Source: Bathymodiolus brooksi (taxonomy: Eukaryota; Mollusca; Bivalvia; Mytilida; Modiolidae). Taken from it: a DNA stretch of 64,000 bases. The notes beneath the pieces were generated by a model. That model did not search any database. It had not been told where the DNA came from and was given only the letters and a program-made list of their open reading frames with translations. Positions 53,558 to 64,000 of the stretch are shown here, one piece after another. A program made the translations under genes and the position numbers. The stretch lies in NCBI GenBank assembly GCA_963680875.1, contig OY804589.1, positions 23,703,462 through 23,767,461 of the forward strand. The letters are read 5' to 3'. The stretch's first letter is position 1. The number at the start of each line of letters is the position of its first letter.

Positions 53558-54210
53558 ATAAATGTACTTAACTTTTAGTAGTAGAATTCAGGTTAACCTG
53601 AGCTTTTGTGTCTACATTATACTTAAAGAATTGAATATAATTCTAATTCTTTTTAAAATATTGTTATATGCTAAAGTATGAAAATTTGTCTTTAAAAATA
53701 CGAACTACCAAACATTACAATGTATATCGATATCGATCCAAATTGGATGTGTCCCCATGCATTTCAAAGAATTTTGAATGGCCAACCTTTGCAAATATGA
53801 ACATATTAAATATGAGAACTAAGATTTTATGTCACAAAAATAAGCAAAAATAAATCCAAAGTTCATTTGGTTCAATGTAGCTTCGATCAACATTTCCTGT
53901 AGCGCAGTGCCTGATTGTGTCCCCTTTCTCGTGGCACCATTTTTATTTGTTATTGCACGAAATTCAAGTTTCGTTAAGCCAAATTATATTATTTTTCAAG
54001 AAAGTCACTTTCAAAATACTTAATGGATACGATAGATTTCAATAAATACGACAAAATATGCGGGAGATGTAGGGTGACTCTTCAAAATTACAACGTGACT
54101 TGAACTTCGCATTTGACCAACGAGAAAGCGAAGTCAACCTTCACAAGACGACTTCTTCGCCCTCTAACGTGAGCCCTGCTTCCTGTCTCTTTTTTTTTTA
54201 AAAGCCACAG
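53558..54210. other. No recognised feature
   Basis: AT-rich. A 61-codon frame at 53668-53853 has no domain. 54088-54180 is GC-richer, with AACGAGAAAGCGAAGTC, unassigned. Confidence 0.3.
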
Positions 54211-54997
54211 CAGTGTGGGAAACCATTTTTTCAAACACTCGCCAAAAAGGCGAGTGGACTGAAACAAGTACTCGCCAAAATGAAATAGAGCTCGCCATGT
54301 TTGGCGAGTGACATTTTTATTTAACTCGCCAACAAATACCAAATAAACAATACAGTAATGTTCAACAATTTATTTTGCAGATTTTGACAAGTCATTAACT
54401 TGGTCAAGAAGGATCAACACTCTCTTAAGAGCTGCGTTGATCTCTTCTTCCTCAATTTCGTTGTCTTTGTCTTCATCAACTGGCTCATCATCAATGTCAT
54501 ATAAAACATGTATGTCAATCCCGGTTCCGACACATATTTAATTTTATGTTTTCGCGTAGGTTTTCGCTACGAATTCGTTTGAAATATTACAAAACCAAAT
54601 TATTTTATTTGCATTAATTTTAAAAGTCATCACATCTAATTGTAATGAAGCAATATTTCATTTAATCGTGAAATCGACCTTGACAAAATTATGCGGGGTT
54701 GGGATTGTATACTTAATTTTTCTGTTGACAGAATTGAAGTGTCATGGCAGAATGTTTTCTTATCGAGTGCAATGATTAATGAAATGTTGGATAAATGACA
54801 CAGTTAACAGAAAATTTAACTGTTTGGGAGTTATGATATTTTAAAGCTGTAAACCAGTTATCGTGGCGAGCGTTTTCAAGTTCCTACTCGCCTTACAACT
54901 GTTACTCTCCAGACCGGCGAGTATAAAGTGGATCTTATTCGCCACCCGAAATTTCCACTCGCGTTTGACGAGTTGGCGAGCGGTCGTTCCCACACTG
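54211..54997. mobile_element. 787-bp hAT-like element
   Basis: Ends CAGTGTGGGAA at both sides, with several GGCGAGT / ACTCGCC words in both subterminal regions. No exact 8-bp duplication (CCACAG / CACGGT). Contains a coding remnant at 54370. Confidence 0.65.
54370..54537 (-). pseudogene. Acidic C-terminal coding remnant
   Basis: Minus-strand frame ending TAA at 54372-54370: IDDEPVDEDKDNEIEEEEIN, then AALKRVLILLDQVNDLSKSA K. Low-complexity acidic segment followed by an amphipathic helix. Its place inside the TIR element suggests the tail of a transposase-type protein. No Met at the start; the frame opens after a stop near 54540. Confidence 0.4.
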
Positions 54998-55107
54998 CAC
55001 GGTATGGTAAAAATATCAGCCAATCAAATTGCACAAAGCAGACATGCCTATATCTATTGCAAACATCCAACAATCTTAAAAGGACTTGTTTACCTACCTA
55101 TTTTTAG

Positions 55108-55307
55108 CATTGACTCGACAGCAACTGAAAACAGAAGACAATAGACTAAATATCTACACGCATGATATCTTATATAATCAAGTTTTGAAACTATTTGACT
55201 TTTTTTACAGGCCAGTCGGGTTTCCGGAACTACTCATTTTATTCGCCTGTGTAAAATTTTACATGCCTCGGGAATCAGATTACCGTCTAATTTCATACAC
55301 TGTATGA
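55108..55307 (+). CDS. Open segment after a splice-acceptor-like site
   Basis: After CCTATTTTTAG, 65 open codons start LTRQQLKTEDNRLNIYTHDI and end in TGA at 55307. The first half is protein-like; the second (FACVKFYMPRESDYR) is uncertain. A strong acceptor-like TTTTTTTACAG lies inside at 55210. Unassigned and possibly not coding. Confidence 0.25.
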
Positions 55308-55689
55308 GTGTAACCTCGGGGACAATATTGCTTCAATTGCCAGCTGGGTTCCCTAGAAAGCAATTTTAGTAGACCAGCAAAATTCTTGGGCCCAGGAACC
55401 AATTTTGCACAGGAAATATTCAAATTTTCAGTAGCCACTCCAGCTGGGTTACTGTCTAAAAATATTCAGTGGTCCAGGCCAAATTTTAGTGTTCTTGGGC
55501 TACTGGGCCCCTGTTAAGTTTTATCCCTGAACTTACATTATATTTTAGACTTCAGGTGAAACCTGTATAAAAGCACAAAAAATAGAATGCTGTGGGGGAA
55601 TGATTTAATACTTTGTATGTAGAATCAGTGAGAGTTATCTCCCATTGACTGCAGTTTTACAATAGTACCATTATTGAAGTCAAGAAGTA
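55308..55689. repeat. Short internal repeats
   Basis: CAGCTGGGTT at 55340 and 55441, and GGGCCCAGGAACC / CTACTGGGCCCC, in a decayed repeat. No ORF. Confidence 0.35.
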
Positions 55690-56100
55690 ATTATATTGCA
55701 ATCACCTTGTCTGTCTGTCCATTAGTCCATCCGTTTGTCCGTCCATTCACACTTTCGTAACAGATATCTCAGCTTCTACTGGAAGAAATGATTTTATATT
55801 TAATGGTTTTGACATGGTGACTTGTACCGTGTCTCCCCTTTCCAGGTTTACCGCACATCTACTTCCTGTTTACAGTGCGACTTAGAATTTTTCATGTTTG
55901 CCGTAATGAAAACTTTCGTAACAGTTATCTCAGCTTCTACTGGAAGAAATAATTTTATATTTGATATATGGCTTTGGCATGGTGACTTGTACAGTGTCTC
56001 CCCTTTCCAGGTTTACCGCACATCTACTTCCTGTTAACCGTGCGACTTACAAATGAACGAGTGGGGGTATTCTTAGCACGACGTAGCGTGCAACATCTTG
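55690..56100. repeat. Two ~175-bp tandem copies
   Basis: ACTTTCGTAACAGATATCTC ... GGTGACTTGTACCGTGTCTC ... CCGCACATCTACTTCCTGTT occurs twice (55750-55870, 55910-56045). Ends with ATTCTTAGCACGACGTAGCG. Confidence 0.85.
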
Positions 56101-56485
56101 TTTGTCTTAATTTTTATTATGCCCTCTGTTGCTGCTAGACGTTTAGGGGATTTAGATTTTACTCATATCTGTATGTTTGTCTGTACATCCAGAGGCCAAA
56201 TGTTTTGAGCTTTTTTATGCACATTATTAGGGTTCAAGAAATTGTATATGGGTTTAGTGGTCCTAGTGAAAAAAAATGTCAGTCTTCATTAATTTTCTAT
56301 TGCAAAATACCAATCTTGTGTCAGTCTTTCAGCAAAATCTGCCCAAATTTTGCTGGTCATGTCTGACAGGACGGGTGAATTTCGTGAACTCATTACACAG
56401 GCCAAGTTGATATTTGGTTGATGTTCCTTTTATTGTTCCAGATTTCAGCTATGCCCCTGTTTATTCTTAAGCTGGATGCAGGGCA
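56101..56485 (-). repeat. Dispersed repeat D4 (inverse of 37.9 kb)
   Basis: 56262-56400 is the inverse of 37905-38035 with a short insertion (GGTCCTAGTGAAAAA ... CAATCTTGTGTCAGTC ... GACAGGAC). The rest is unassigned. Confidence 0.65.
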
Positions 56486-56487
56486 TA

Positions 56488-56707
56488 CTGTAAACCAACT
56501 TATTTTCGCAGCTATTATGTTTCGCGTTTTTCTGCTTCAAGACAGTTTCGCGTAGATTTTATTTCGCGATAACCTTGCTAGGCTATATAATACTTGTTTC
56601 TTACACACTTTAGACCGACTTGTTCGCGGATATAAACTTTGGCGATTTTGTACTCTACCGCGAAAGTCGCGAAGGTTTATAGCACACGAACAAAAGTTGG
56701 TTTACAG
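56488..56707. mobile_element. 220-bp mariner-type MITE
   Basis: Ends CTGTAAACCAACTTATTTTC and inverted CTGTAAACCAACTTTTGTTC, with TA on each side (56486-56487, 56708-56709). Interior has repeated TTTCGCG. Confidence 0.85.
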
Positions 56708-56875
56708 TACATGTATGTGTCATATGAACACATTCTTCCATTTTTTATCCAAATATTTCACTTGTTTGACTTTCTGAAATGAATGCTACACAAGTTCTTA
56801 ATGTGCTAGGTTAGGTAGGAGACATTCTCCAAATTTTAACCATTTACACATTTTCTAAACATCTGGGAACCACAT

Positions 56876-58398
56876 CAGTGGTGTAATGGTTAGTGTGCTC
56901 GTCTCAAGTGCGGTAGATCATGGGTTTAATTCCTGTTGGTACAAACCAAAGACCATGCATTAAGAAGTAAGAGCAAAAAGACTGGTTGACTCGGAATAAG
57001 GATAACATATCCGAGTGGAACAACACGTCTAACTGTAAACTGCTGTTTCAGTGAACTAGCAGTATAAAAAAGACAGTTAATCTAGTACAAAGCGGCAGAC
57101 TTGGGGTCAATTACTTTCAAATGTAATCGATTACATTACAATTACTTTGCAATTTTCATGATTACATTACATTATGATTACATCAATTTTCAAATGTAAT
57201 CGATTACATTACAATTACTTTGTAAATGTAATCGATTACATTACTGATTACATTTGATGTCATGACAACCAATGTATATTCAAGTTTGTTATGTTACTTC
57301 TTTTTGTTTCAAATTTCTGTTTCTTTGTATGCTTGTTGGTATGTGTACAGTAATATATATAATTGGTGTTTTGAATTCTTTTTGTTTCATTGCCTTGATA
57401 TACATGTAGCTAAAAAAATTGCTCATTTTGGTGTTTTAAACCAATAATCACTCACTTTATATATTGATATAATTTCCTTTTTTTCTTATACGTTCCTCCA
57501 TATAACTGAAATATTATTGAAAGTGGACTAAACCCAAAAACCTCTTATATGTTCCAAGTCATGATGCAATATCATTCAATCTTTTACATGAATTGAAGTG
57601 GATTTTGTTTTTGCTCAGATTACTGGTCAGGCTACCTCATATCATAAATACACATGTATATAGAATAAGATAGTTATTATATTTTTATTTTTTTCCTTTT
57701 CCCAATTTAGATCAATAACAAAACAATACATTTTATAATTGACCATGTACTAGCAATTAAACATGAAAAAACTATGACATTTTTTTAATACATTCATATT
57801 GATTGACAAAATATGGGTACCAAGTCAAAAAGGACAATGCAGTCTAAAACTATTATTTGTTTTGATATCAACTCTTTGAAGCCATAATTAATGCTTAATA
57901 TTTTGTTTGTAGCTGTGATAGTTTTGATTGCAATTTAACACAGAATAATATCTTTTGATCATGTTGTGATTGCCACCTTATTTAATAGATATTTTTGTGG
58001 AGTTTTTAACAATTGAATTTCATAACATATGTTTTTATTTAGATGTCAATAAACTTTAAATTTTTTCTAGTAAACCATTCTACATTATTTGTTTAATAAA
58101 TTTCATGAAGAAAATTCATTTACATAAATCATACATTAAATATCTAAGGAGATACATGCTTCAATTAAGGCAAAATGATGAAAAGTAATCTAAATGTAAT
58201 TGGAAAGTAATCATGATTACAGGGTCAAAATGAATGTAATCGATTACATTACGATTACATGTAATAAAAAAAAAGTCAGATTACAGATTACATCCGATTA
58301 CATGAAAAAATGTAATCGATTACAACTGATTACGATTACAATTACGATTACCCCATGTCTGCAAAGTGGACATCATCATCATTTCATTGAAATGGATA
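56876..58398 (+). mobile_element. SINE family B split by a hAT-like element
   Basis: SINE pieces 56876-57095 (head TCAGTGGTGTAATGGTTAGT to CTAGTACAAAGCGG) and 58362-58398 (CAAAGTGGACATCATCATCA). Joined, they give the usual order ...TAGTACAAAGCGGACCTCATC. The tail after 58398 is lost. Confidence 0.8.
57096..58361. mobile_element. 1266-bp non-autonomous hAT-like element
   Basis: Ends CAGACTTGGGGT and inverted CAGACATGGGGT. 8-bp duplication CAAAGCGG / CAAAGTGG (57088-57095, 58362-58369) with one difference. Both subterminal regions have TGTAATCGATTACATTAC many times, a pattern I associate with animal hAT elements. The interior holds SINE tail scraps (57405-57455, 57490-57535) and no transposase. 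Confidence 0.85.
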
Positions 58399-58588
58399 TA
58401 GCTATATAATTTAATTTGATTTGAATATTTCAATCTGATTGGCTAATCTGCCTGGAGAAAATTTTGGTTATACTTGATAACCTGGGTTGGTATTGTGACG
58501 TCACAAACGACAAATTCAAATAGTCACATGAAATAATCGTAATTAAAATCGAGGAATCATTAAATTTTGTTGAAAAAATTAAATTATA

Positions 58589-58740
58589 AGGAATATTTGA
58601 AATGTTGAACAGGTTATACTTGCATAATCTGGTTTGGGTCAGTTTACGCTTTTCATAAACCGCTTCACGGTTTATTAAGCGTAAACTGACCCAAACCAGG
58701 TTATATCGTATAACCTGTTCAACAATTTCAAATATTCTTT
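58589..58740. mobile_element. 150-bp hairpin
   Basis: GAATATTTGAAATGTTGAAC ... GGTTTGGGTCAGTTTACGCT with complement on the right around loop GCTTCAC. Arms ~70 bp with an 8-bp mismatch block. A CRE-like TGACGTCA lies outside at 58497. Confidence 0.75.
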
Positions 58741-58854
58741 AAATAGCTGAAGAAATGCTCACTGGACATTATGCAACGATCACTTTCTCAATCTTACCAT
58801 CTGGCCGAGTCAACAGGGATAATTGTTTTCAGTTTTTTAACTGATTTCAGCTAT

Positions 58855-59005
58855 TTCCTTCTGAAAATTGTTTCCCACATGTTGCTGGACACGGTCAGAA
58901 CAGGTCAAAAATGACAATTTTGAAAGGGGGTGTAGATGGTTTCAGTTATTTTCTATTGATTTTCAGTTATTTTATTTTCTAACCAGGATCATCCCTGAGA
59001 TAAAT
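58855..59005 (+). repeat. Repeat D5, single unit
   Basis: GTTGCTGGACACGGTCAGAA ... TTTTGAAAGGGGGTGTAGAT ... TTTTCTAACCAGGATCATC. Matches the tandem pair at 63390-63600. Confidence 0.75.
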
Positions 59006-59067
59006 TTTTGAAAGTTATGCATCCTGTACACATCATTAGTTTAGTCTAAGAAATCATACAGGTTCTA

Positions 59068-59334
59068 AGGGGCCATCATGGTCGTGATCGTATGGTAGTT
59101 GGATTTACAACTACCTATGCAATCAGTGCCTATCACCACTAACGTTGAGTTCGAATTCCACTCATGGCGAGATGTACTAGATACAACTTTATGTGATAAA
59201 GTTTATGAGTAACTTTTTTACTTCAGGTCGGTGGTTTTCTCCAGGTACTCTGGTTTCCTCCACCAATAAACTGACCGCCACGATATAACTGAAATGTTGG
59301 TGAAAGTGGCATTAAATACCATAACCCTAACCCC
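59068..59334 (+). mobile_element. SINE family A, full length
   Basis: GGGGCCATCATGGTCGTGAT head to CATAACCCTAACCCC end; the most complete plus-strand copy. Confidence 0.85.
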
Positions 59335-59725
59335 TATTCCACAGGGAATATATTCCAAATCCATACATTACGATTTATAAGCAATGCACACAAACAAATT
59401 TATAATTGAGAAGACAGAACATTAAAGAATATAGAAAAATTATTAAAGAGTCATGTAACAGGTTTAATAGAATAAAATGCTGATATGAAGACCTTTTGGT
59501 CGAAATGTTTGAATGAAGACAGAGATTATCTTATTTATTTTATTGAAAAAATAGAAATAGATAAGATTATTGACCTGATCTTTAGATGTTATATATGTTT
59601 GTGAATTATCTCTTTGTAACGTGATATATTTATATGTGGTTTAATTATAGATTTAATTAAAATGGAAGTGATTGCACCATAGCTTATGAAGATTGAAATT
59701 GTTGTTAGTTCATGATTAGTTAGAA
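59335..59725. other. No recognised feature
   Basis: AT-rich; would be upstream region of the exon at 59726. Confidence 0.3.
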
Positions 59726-59773
59726 ATGAGTGACCTTCCACAACCAATCAGAGAGTGGCTTACAGAATTCAAG
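59726..59773 (+). CDS. Probable first coding exon, gene unknown
   Basis: ATG in context TTAGAAATGA, 16 codons MSDLPQPIREWLTEFK, then donor TTCAAG|GTATGA, phase 0. The sequence is GC-richer than its surroundings and protein-like. No downstream exon was found before 64000, so the gene probably continues beyond the window. Family not recognised. Confidence 0.45.
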
Positions 59774-59839
59774 GTATGAATGATTGATTGATTTATTGTT
59801 TTATAATGTCAAGCGAGTTCGAACAGCTACATTTGTATA

Positions 59840-60541
59840 TGCAGAGAAACCTGTTGAAATAGAACCTCCTTGGGACCAACAGTTGTGTTCTGAATAGACA
59901 GGTGTTCAATTTATACAGGTTAAATTGACAAAGTTTTTATGCCCTCGCGACGAAGAGACGGGGGGGGGGGGGATATTATTTTACCCCCTGTCCGTCCGGA
60001 TATAGATATTCTCAAAATGACAGGTAGTTGGACTTAGTCATTTTGTTCGTCCCTCTGGATATAGATACATGGTTTGTCCGGCTATCTCCTCCTTCAGTTT
60101 TGGAGCTACAGCTTTAATATTGTGTATGATGTTTATACACATAATGGAGGTGTGCATGTCCACAGGATTTTGATTTTCATCAAATATTTGATAATGACAG
60201 ATAGTTGGACTTTTTTATGCCCCCACGACGAAAAGGGGGGGGGGGTGATTTTTGTAAAATAATCACAAAATGACAGGTAGTTGGACTTCATTTCCTTTGT
60301 ACTAGCTACATAATGGAAACATGGTTTGTATGGCTCCTACTACAGTTTTTGACTTGTTTATAATTTCTTATGGTCAGGCACACTTCATTTTAAAAAAATC
60401 ATTCCTAACAAAACAACTTTGTCCATAATTATCAAGTGTGGGGGCATACTTCTTTTCTAATCTTATATTGGAGCTTTATTTATAGTTTGTTTTAAGCAGG
60501 ATTTCGGTTTATACAGGGTTTGGTTTAGACAGGTTTCACTG
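59840..60541. mobile_element. pogo/Tigger-like ends around a GC-skewed repeat
   Basis: Left CAGAGAAACCTGTTGAAATA, inverted right CAGTGAAACCTGTCTAAACC. Between them are two related blocks, each with TATGCCC(T/C)C(G/A)CGACGAA, a run of 10-12 G, and TGACAGGTAGTTGGACTT (59938-60030, 60215-60290). Confidence 0.55.
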
Positions 60542-60634
60542 TATTTACTAAGAGCGAATTCAAAACAAAAAATATTAGCAAATAGGTAGAAAAGCTGCAG
60601 AATCGTAGCTCTTATGTTCTTTTCTATTTATTTT

Positions 60635-60919
60635 GTGAGTGAGTGATTGTTGTTTAATGCCAACTCAGCAGTTTTTCTGCATATCATGACGTCTTTTAAA
60701 TGAGATGATTATGAGATTAGTTGGAGTTTTATAGTGCTAGCTCACTGAAACAACAGTCCGGGGATAAACATGTCGCCCCACTCGGACACATCATGATCCG
60801 AGCCAATCACTCTTTGCTCTTTTTCCCAAATGCTGCGTGCTTAGCAGAGAAACCACAAATACCAAGTCTTTGGTTTTGAACAGATCGGGGTTCGAACCCA
60901 TGATCTACCACATTCGAGA
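60635..60919 (-). mobile_element. SINE family B
   Basis: Inverted; B box GGGGTTCGAACCCATGATCT well kept. The middle is shortened. Confidence 0.8.
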
Positions 60920-61030
60920 TATATGTTCACACAAAAAAAAAAGACCTTAAGAGGTATGACTCCGCAGTTAATAGGTAAAAAGATAGCGTGTTTGAATGGG
61001 CTAGTAAAGGATGGTATTTGAAATTTATAA

Positions 61031-61095
61031 GAAAAATTGGAAGATACCAAAGAAGCTATACATTGAAGAAGGACAGACAACACGATGGCCAAAAG
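61031..61095 (-). repeat. Dispersed repeat D2 fragment
   Basis: GGAAGATACCAAAGAAGC and GACAGACAACACGATGGCCA, as at 9085-9150. Confidence 0.5.
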
Positions 61096-61345
61096 AAAAT
61101 CTGTTGCTATTGTGATTTTCAATGTCATAAAACATTTTATACCATAATTAAAACAGATGTTTTATTTCTCTAGATGTTTGTTATTAATCCTACCCTTACA
61201 TTTAAGTGCACACATATTTGTATTGTAAGTTTCTTAAAAAAAAAATAATTAAAAATTAAAAATTTCATCAAATGTCATAGAATAGATCGAAAATAGATGA
61301 TCTGTTACAGATAAGACCCCTATTGTCAAATATTAGTACAATGAT
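61096..61345. other. No recognised feature
   Basis: AT-rich, nothing recognised. Confidence 0.3.
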
Positions 61346-61350
61346 AGCTT

Positions 61351-61408
61351 GACGACCTGCGTAAGAGTTTGACGACCTGCGTAAGAGTTTGACGACTTAC
61401 GTAATAAT
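61351..61408. repeat. Three 20-bp tandem repeats
   Basis: GACGACCTGCGTAAGAGTTT, twice exact and once with changes. Confidence 0.9.
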
Positions 61409-61785
61409 TGTTATTGACATAGACATAATAACATTGTGAGAAATGACGATCGTTGACAGTTTCCAGAAGAAATTGTTTACCATGTTATTATCAAAACATT
61501 GAAATGGATGTACATATATGTACTAACTTTTTGTTTAATTTGTGAATCATTCACTGCATAGCAATTTATAGTTATACAAGTGATTACTAAAGTGTTTCTT
61601 ATGGGTATCTTGGGAATTAAAATAAAAAATTCATGGAAAGAACAAAAAGCCTATTGTTAACATTGTTAGCTAATCGGACAACAGATTTATGCATATTTTG
61701 GAAAGATAATTATATAGAAAATTCAATACAAGTATCTACACTTAGAAAGCAAACAAAGGTAGGTAACTCTGTCTCACAGCAATGA
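61409..61785. other. No recognised feature
   Basis: AT-rich, nothing recognised. Confidence 0.3.
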
Positions 61786-62092
61786 TTTGATTAAGGTCTT
61801 ATAAACGTTTTATTTGACGAAATAAAGTTATGGTAGTTCCGATCAAGGTCATATAAAGATTTTATTTGACTAAATAAAGTTATGGTAGTTTCGATCAAGG
61901 TCTTATTAAGGTTTTATTTGACTAAATAAAGTGATGGTAGTTCTGATCAAGGTCTTATAAAGGTTTTATTTGACTAAATAAAGTTATTGTAGTTTCGAGC
62001 AAGGTCGTATAAAGATTTTATTTGACTAAATAAAGTTATGGTAGTTTCCATCAAGGTCTTATTAAGGTTTTATTTGACTAAATAAATGTACA
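61786..62092. repeat. 57-bp tandem repeat, about 5.5 copies
   Basis: Unit contains ATCAAGGTCTTATAAAGGTT, TTATTTGACTAAATAAAG and TATGGTAGTTTCG. Confidence 0.9.
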
Positions 62093-62392
62093 GTTTTTGA
62101 AACATTATTACAACAGGGGCAGGACTTTCAATAAGGGGCGATTCCAGGTACTTTTACCTGCCTAAAATTGTCTTTGGTACCTCCTGATTTTAAAGATTGT
62201 TGAATAAGATATTCATGAAAATTGTTCAAATTTTGATAAAAAGTACCGCATGTAAATAGTTAAGTACTGGTACACTTGAAAAATATTGAAAGCCCTGCAG
62301 GGGTATATACATGATGATAATTAAATATGATCAAAGATACCTTTATGTATTTAATTTCAACACCATTCAGTTAAAAACTGCTTCAGGTGCAA
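62093..62392. other. No recognised feature
   Basis: AT-rich; CCTTTTACCTGCCTAAAAT-like text only. Nothing recognised. Confidence 0.3.
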
Positions 62393-62640
62393 AATGGTAA
62401 GTAAATCGTGGTTTCGATCTCCGGGCCAAACCATAGAGTCTGAAATTGCTCTTTATTGCTTTTCCGCTAAGTATGTATAGCATTAAGGAGTAAGAACAAA
62501 GACTGGTAGGCTTGGAGTCAGGATAATGTGTTCAAGTGGAAACGACTAACTGTGACTATATCTACTTGTGGTCTGTTTTGCTTCAATGAACTAGCACTAT
62601 AACTTGGTAAATGTGTTGATCTAGGACAAAACAGACACAG
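62393..62640 (+). mobile_element. SINE family B, diverged
   Basis: GTGGTTTCGATCTCCGGGCC head part to GATCTAGGACAAAACAGACA; the tail is missing here but a matching tail is at 63246-63320. Confidence 0.6.
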
Positions 62641-62749
62641 TAGTCTCCCCTTTTTTTAAGGATGCTACCAAATGCTACCTCTCTTATCGGGCTAGATTTC
62701 ATATGCACTGAGATAGTGACATATTGCTAAATTGTTGGTTTATTCTGTG

Positions 62750-62846
62750 TCCTCTGTTTTCCTCCACCAATAAAACTGACCGCCACGATATAACTGAAAT
62801 ATTGTTGAAAGTGGTCGTTAAACACCATCAAACAAACAAACAAACA
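62750..62846 (+). mobile_element. SINE family A tail
   Basis: CCTCCACCAATAAAACTGAC ... GAAAGTGGTCGTTAAACACC followed by (CAAA)n. 5'-truncated. Confidence 0.75.
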
Positions 62847-63245
62847 TTGATTCTAAAATTATATATCTTTTTATATGAGTTATTTCCCATATAGAGGGGA
62901 AATGGTTTCTGTTCCATGAGCCATGCAAGTTCAACAGAAAGGATGATTATTTTGAGAATAACCTTCTTAAAAGTTGAACATTGAAAAAATCAGAGCAAAT
63001 ATAAAATTTACAAGTTGTTGTAACATTTAAATTATGTACAGCTGATGAGAAAAAATATCTTATTTTCATTGAACTCCTCATGATCATAAAAGGAACACTT
63101 TGCCTGCATTAAAGGGAAGTAAATGCTACAAAAACGTGAAAAACATATGTAATTTTAGAAATCGGCATTAAAGGGAAGTAACCACTAGAAAAATGTGAAA
63201 AAACGTATTTATGATTAGTAAGCAGTGTGCAAATGGTCTAATAAC
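62847..63245. repeat. Short direct repeat in AT-rich sequence
   Basis: GCATTAAAGGGAAGTAA(A/C)C occurs at 63106 and 63167, followed by similar AAAA.GTGAAAAA text (61-bp period). Nothing else recognised. Confidence 0.5.
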
Positions 63246-63320
63246 AACTTGTTCTGATGCCATGATATATATGTAGCTAAAAACTACCCACGTGGTGTTA
63301 AACAACAATGACTCACTCCA
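63246..63320 (+). mobile_element. SINE family B tail
   Basis: AACTTGTTCTGATGCCATGA ... GGTGTTAAACAACAATGACT. Confidence 0.65.
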
Positions 63321-63389
63321 GACAGATAATTATTATAAACCAATTCCAAATAGATATTTAACACTGAAGTGGACATACAAATTATTTTT

Positions 63390-63605
63390 CAAAAGTTGCT
63401 GGAGACGGTCAGAATAGGTAAAACATAGACCATTTTAAAAGGGGGTGTAGATGGTTTCAGCTGTTTTCCTCTGAACATTGTTTTCCGAAAGTTGCTGGAC
63501 ATGGTCAGAACAGGTCAAAAAGTGACCATTTTGAAAGGGGACATAGATGGTTTCAGCTATTTTTCATTGATTTCAGTTATTTTATTTTCTAACCAGGATC
63601 TTCTC
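63390..63605 (+). repeat. Repeat D5, two tandem units
   Basis: AGTTGCTGGA(G/C)A(C/T)GGTCAGAA and GGTGTAGATGGTTTCAGCT repeated with ~95-bp period; the second unit ends ATTTTCTAACCAGGATC, as at 58990. Confidence 0.8.
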
Positions 63606-64000
63606 TGATTATGCCTGAAGGATTATTCAATATATTTATTCTTCAAATTAAATGTCTGTCAATTTCTGCAAATGATAATGATTAATTAATAGCTGTCAGT
63701 TTCTGCAATTTGTAGTAATTAATTTCATGTCAGGGCTTAATATCCTGACTTAATACTGGGCTGGTTATATCCTCCTCGGAGGCTAACAGATCATCATCTG
63801 GTGTGTATGCACAATTCATTGTGGCCCCACCCAGGGCATTCCACTCATTCTCAAGTAGGAGGTGATAATCCTAATGTAGAAGGGCAGGAATTTTTCTAGC
63901 CTTCCCCAGGGTCAGGTAAAAGACCCTTTCCCAATGAAAATTATTCTAAAATCATTCAAAATTCACAAAATTTTCATTCATACCCTCTTAGTTTGATTCT
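63606..64000. other. No recognised feature
   Basis: Moderately GC-rich stretch (TCCTCCTCGGAGGCTAACAG, TGGCCCCACCCAGGGCATTC) with no open frame of note. Confidence 0.3.

Noticed and set aside
24383..62640. tRNA genes suggested by B boxes such as GGTTCGAACCC
   Set aside because: All lie in SINE heads followed by the same SINE bodies; no cloverleaf with matched acceptor stems was found.

Overview
The window is AT-rich animal nuclear DNA: split genes with GT-AG introns, two tRNA-headed SINE families, LINE fragments, many terminal-inverted-repeat (TIR) DNA elements and long tandem arrays. There are no operons, Shine-Dalgarno sites or prokaryotic genes. The SINE tail ending in GCGTTAAACACCA and a dispersed repeat at 9.1, 9.9, 41.4 and 61.0 kb resemble, from memory, repeats common in bivalve and gastropod genomes, so a mollusc is the best guess. 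This was not checked by search.

Two conserved genes are recognisable, both on the minus strand. At 11704-12471 a large 5' coding exon encodes the first five WD40 blades of a WDR86-like protein with an MGGCGS acylation-type N-terminus; the rest of the gene was not found. At 37459-21111 four exons with matching splice phases assemble into a 243-residue mitochondrial ribosomal protein L10 (MRPL10). Its introns hold about 15 kb of repeats: a 6.75-kb array of a 47-bp unit, a 2.37-kb TIR element with a 14-bp motif repeated six times, SINEs, MITEs and transposase relics. Further single coding exons are proposed at 18498, 39262, 48206, 52531 and 59726 without identified products.

Layout: 1-5.0 kb, two copies of a 2.4-kb element with 0.5-kb TIRs; 5.0-7.0 kb, SINE and 29-bp minisatellite; 7-11.4 kb, dispersed repeats; 11.4-13.2 kb, WDR86 exon and possible divergent promoter; 13.2-18.5 kb, degenerate satellite carrying a 2.4-kb foldback element, small hairpins and a SINE; 18.5-21 kb, relics; 21.1-37.5 kb, MRPL10; 37.5-41 kb, SINEs and a nearly intact Tc1 transposon; 41-47.6 kb, a four-level nest of transposable elements; 47.6-56 kb, candidate exons among hairpin, hAT-like and pogo-like elements; 56-64 kb, SINEs (one split by a 1.27-kb hAT-like element), tandem repeats and one probable first exon.

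The most informative observations are insertions whose target-site duplications can be read directly: six-base duplications around elements ending CCACAGG, CATACATGCC and CAGAGCTCC; a chain of seven-codon upstream ORFs built by a 20-bp repeat around the MRPL10 start codon; and more than a hundred splice-donor-like sites presented by the array inside MRPL10 intron 1.
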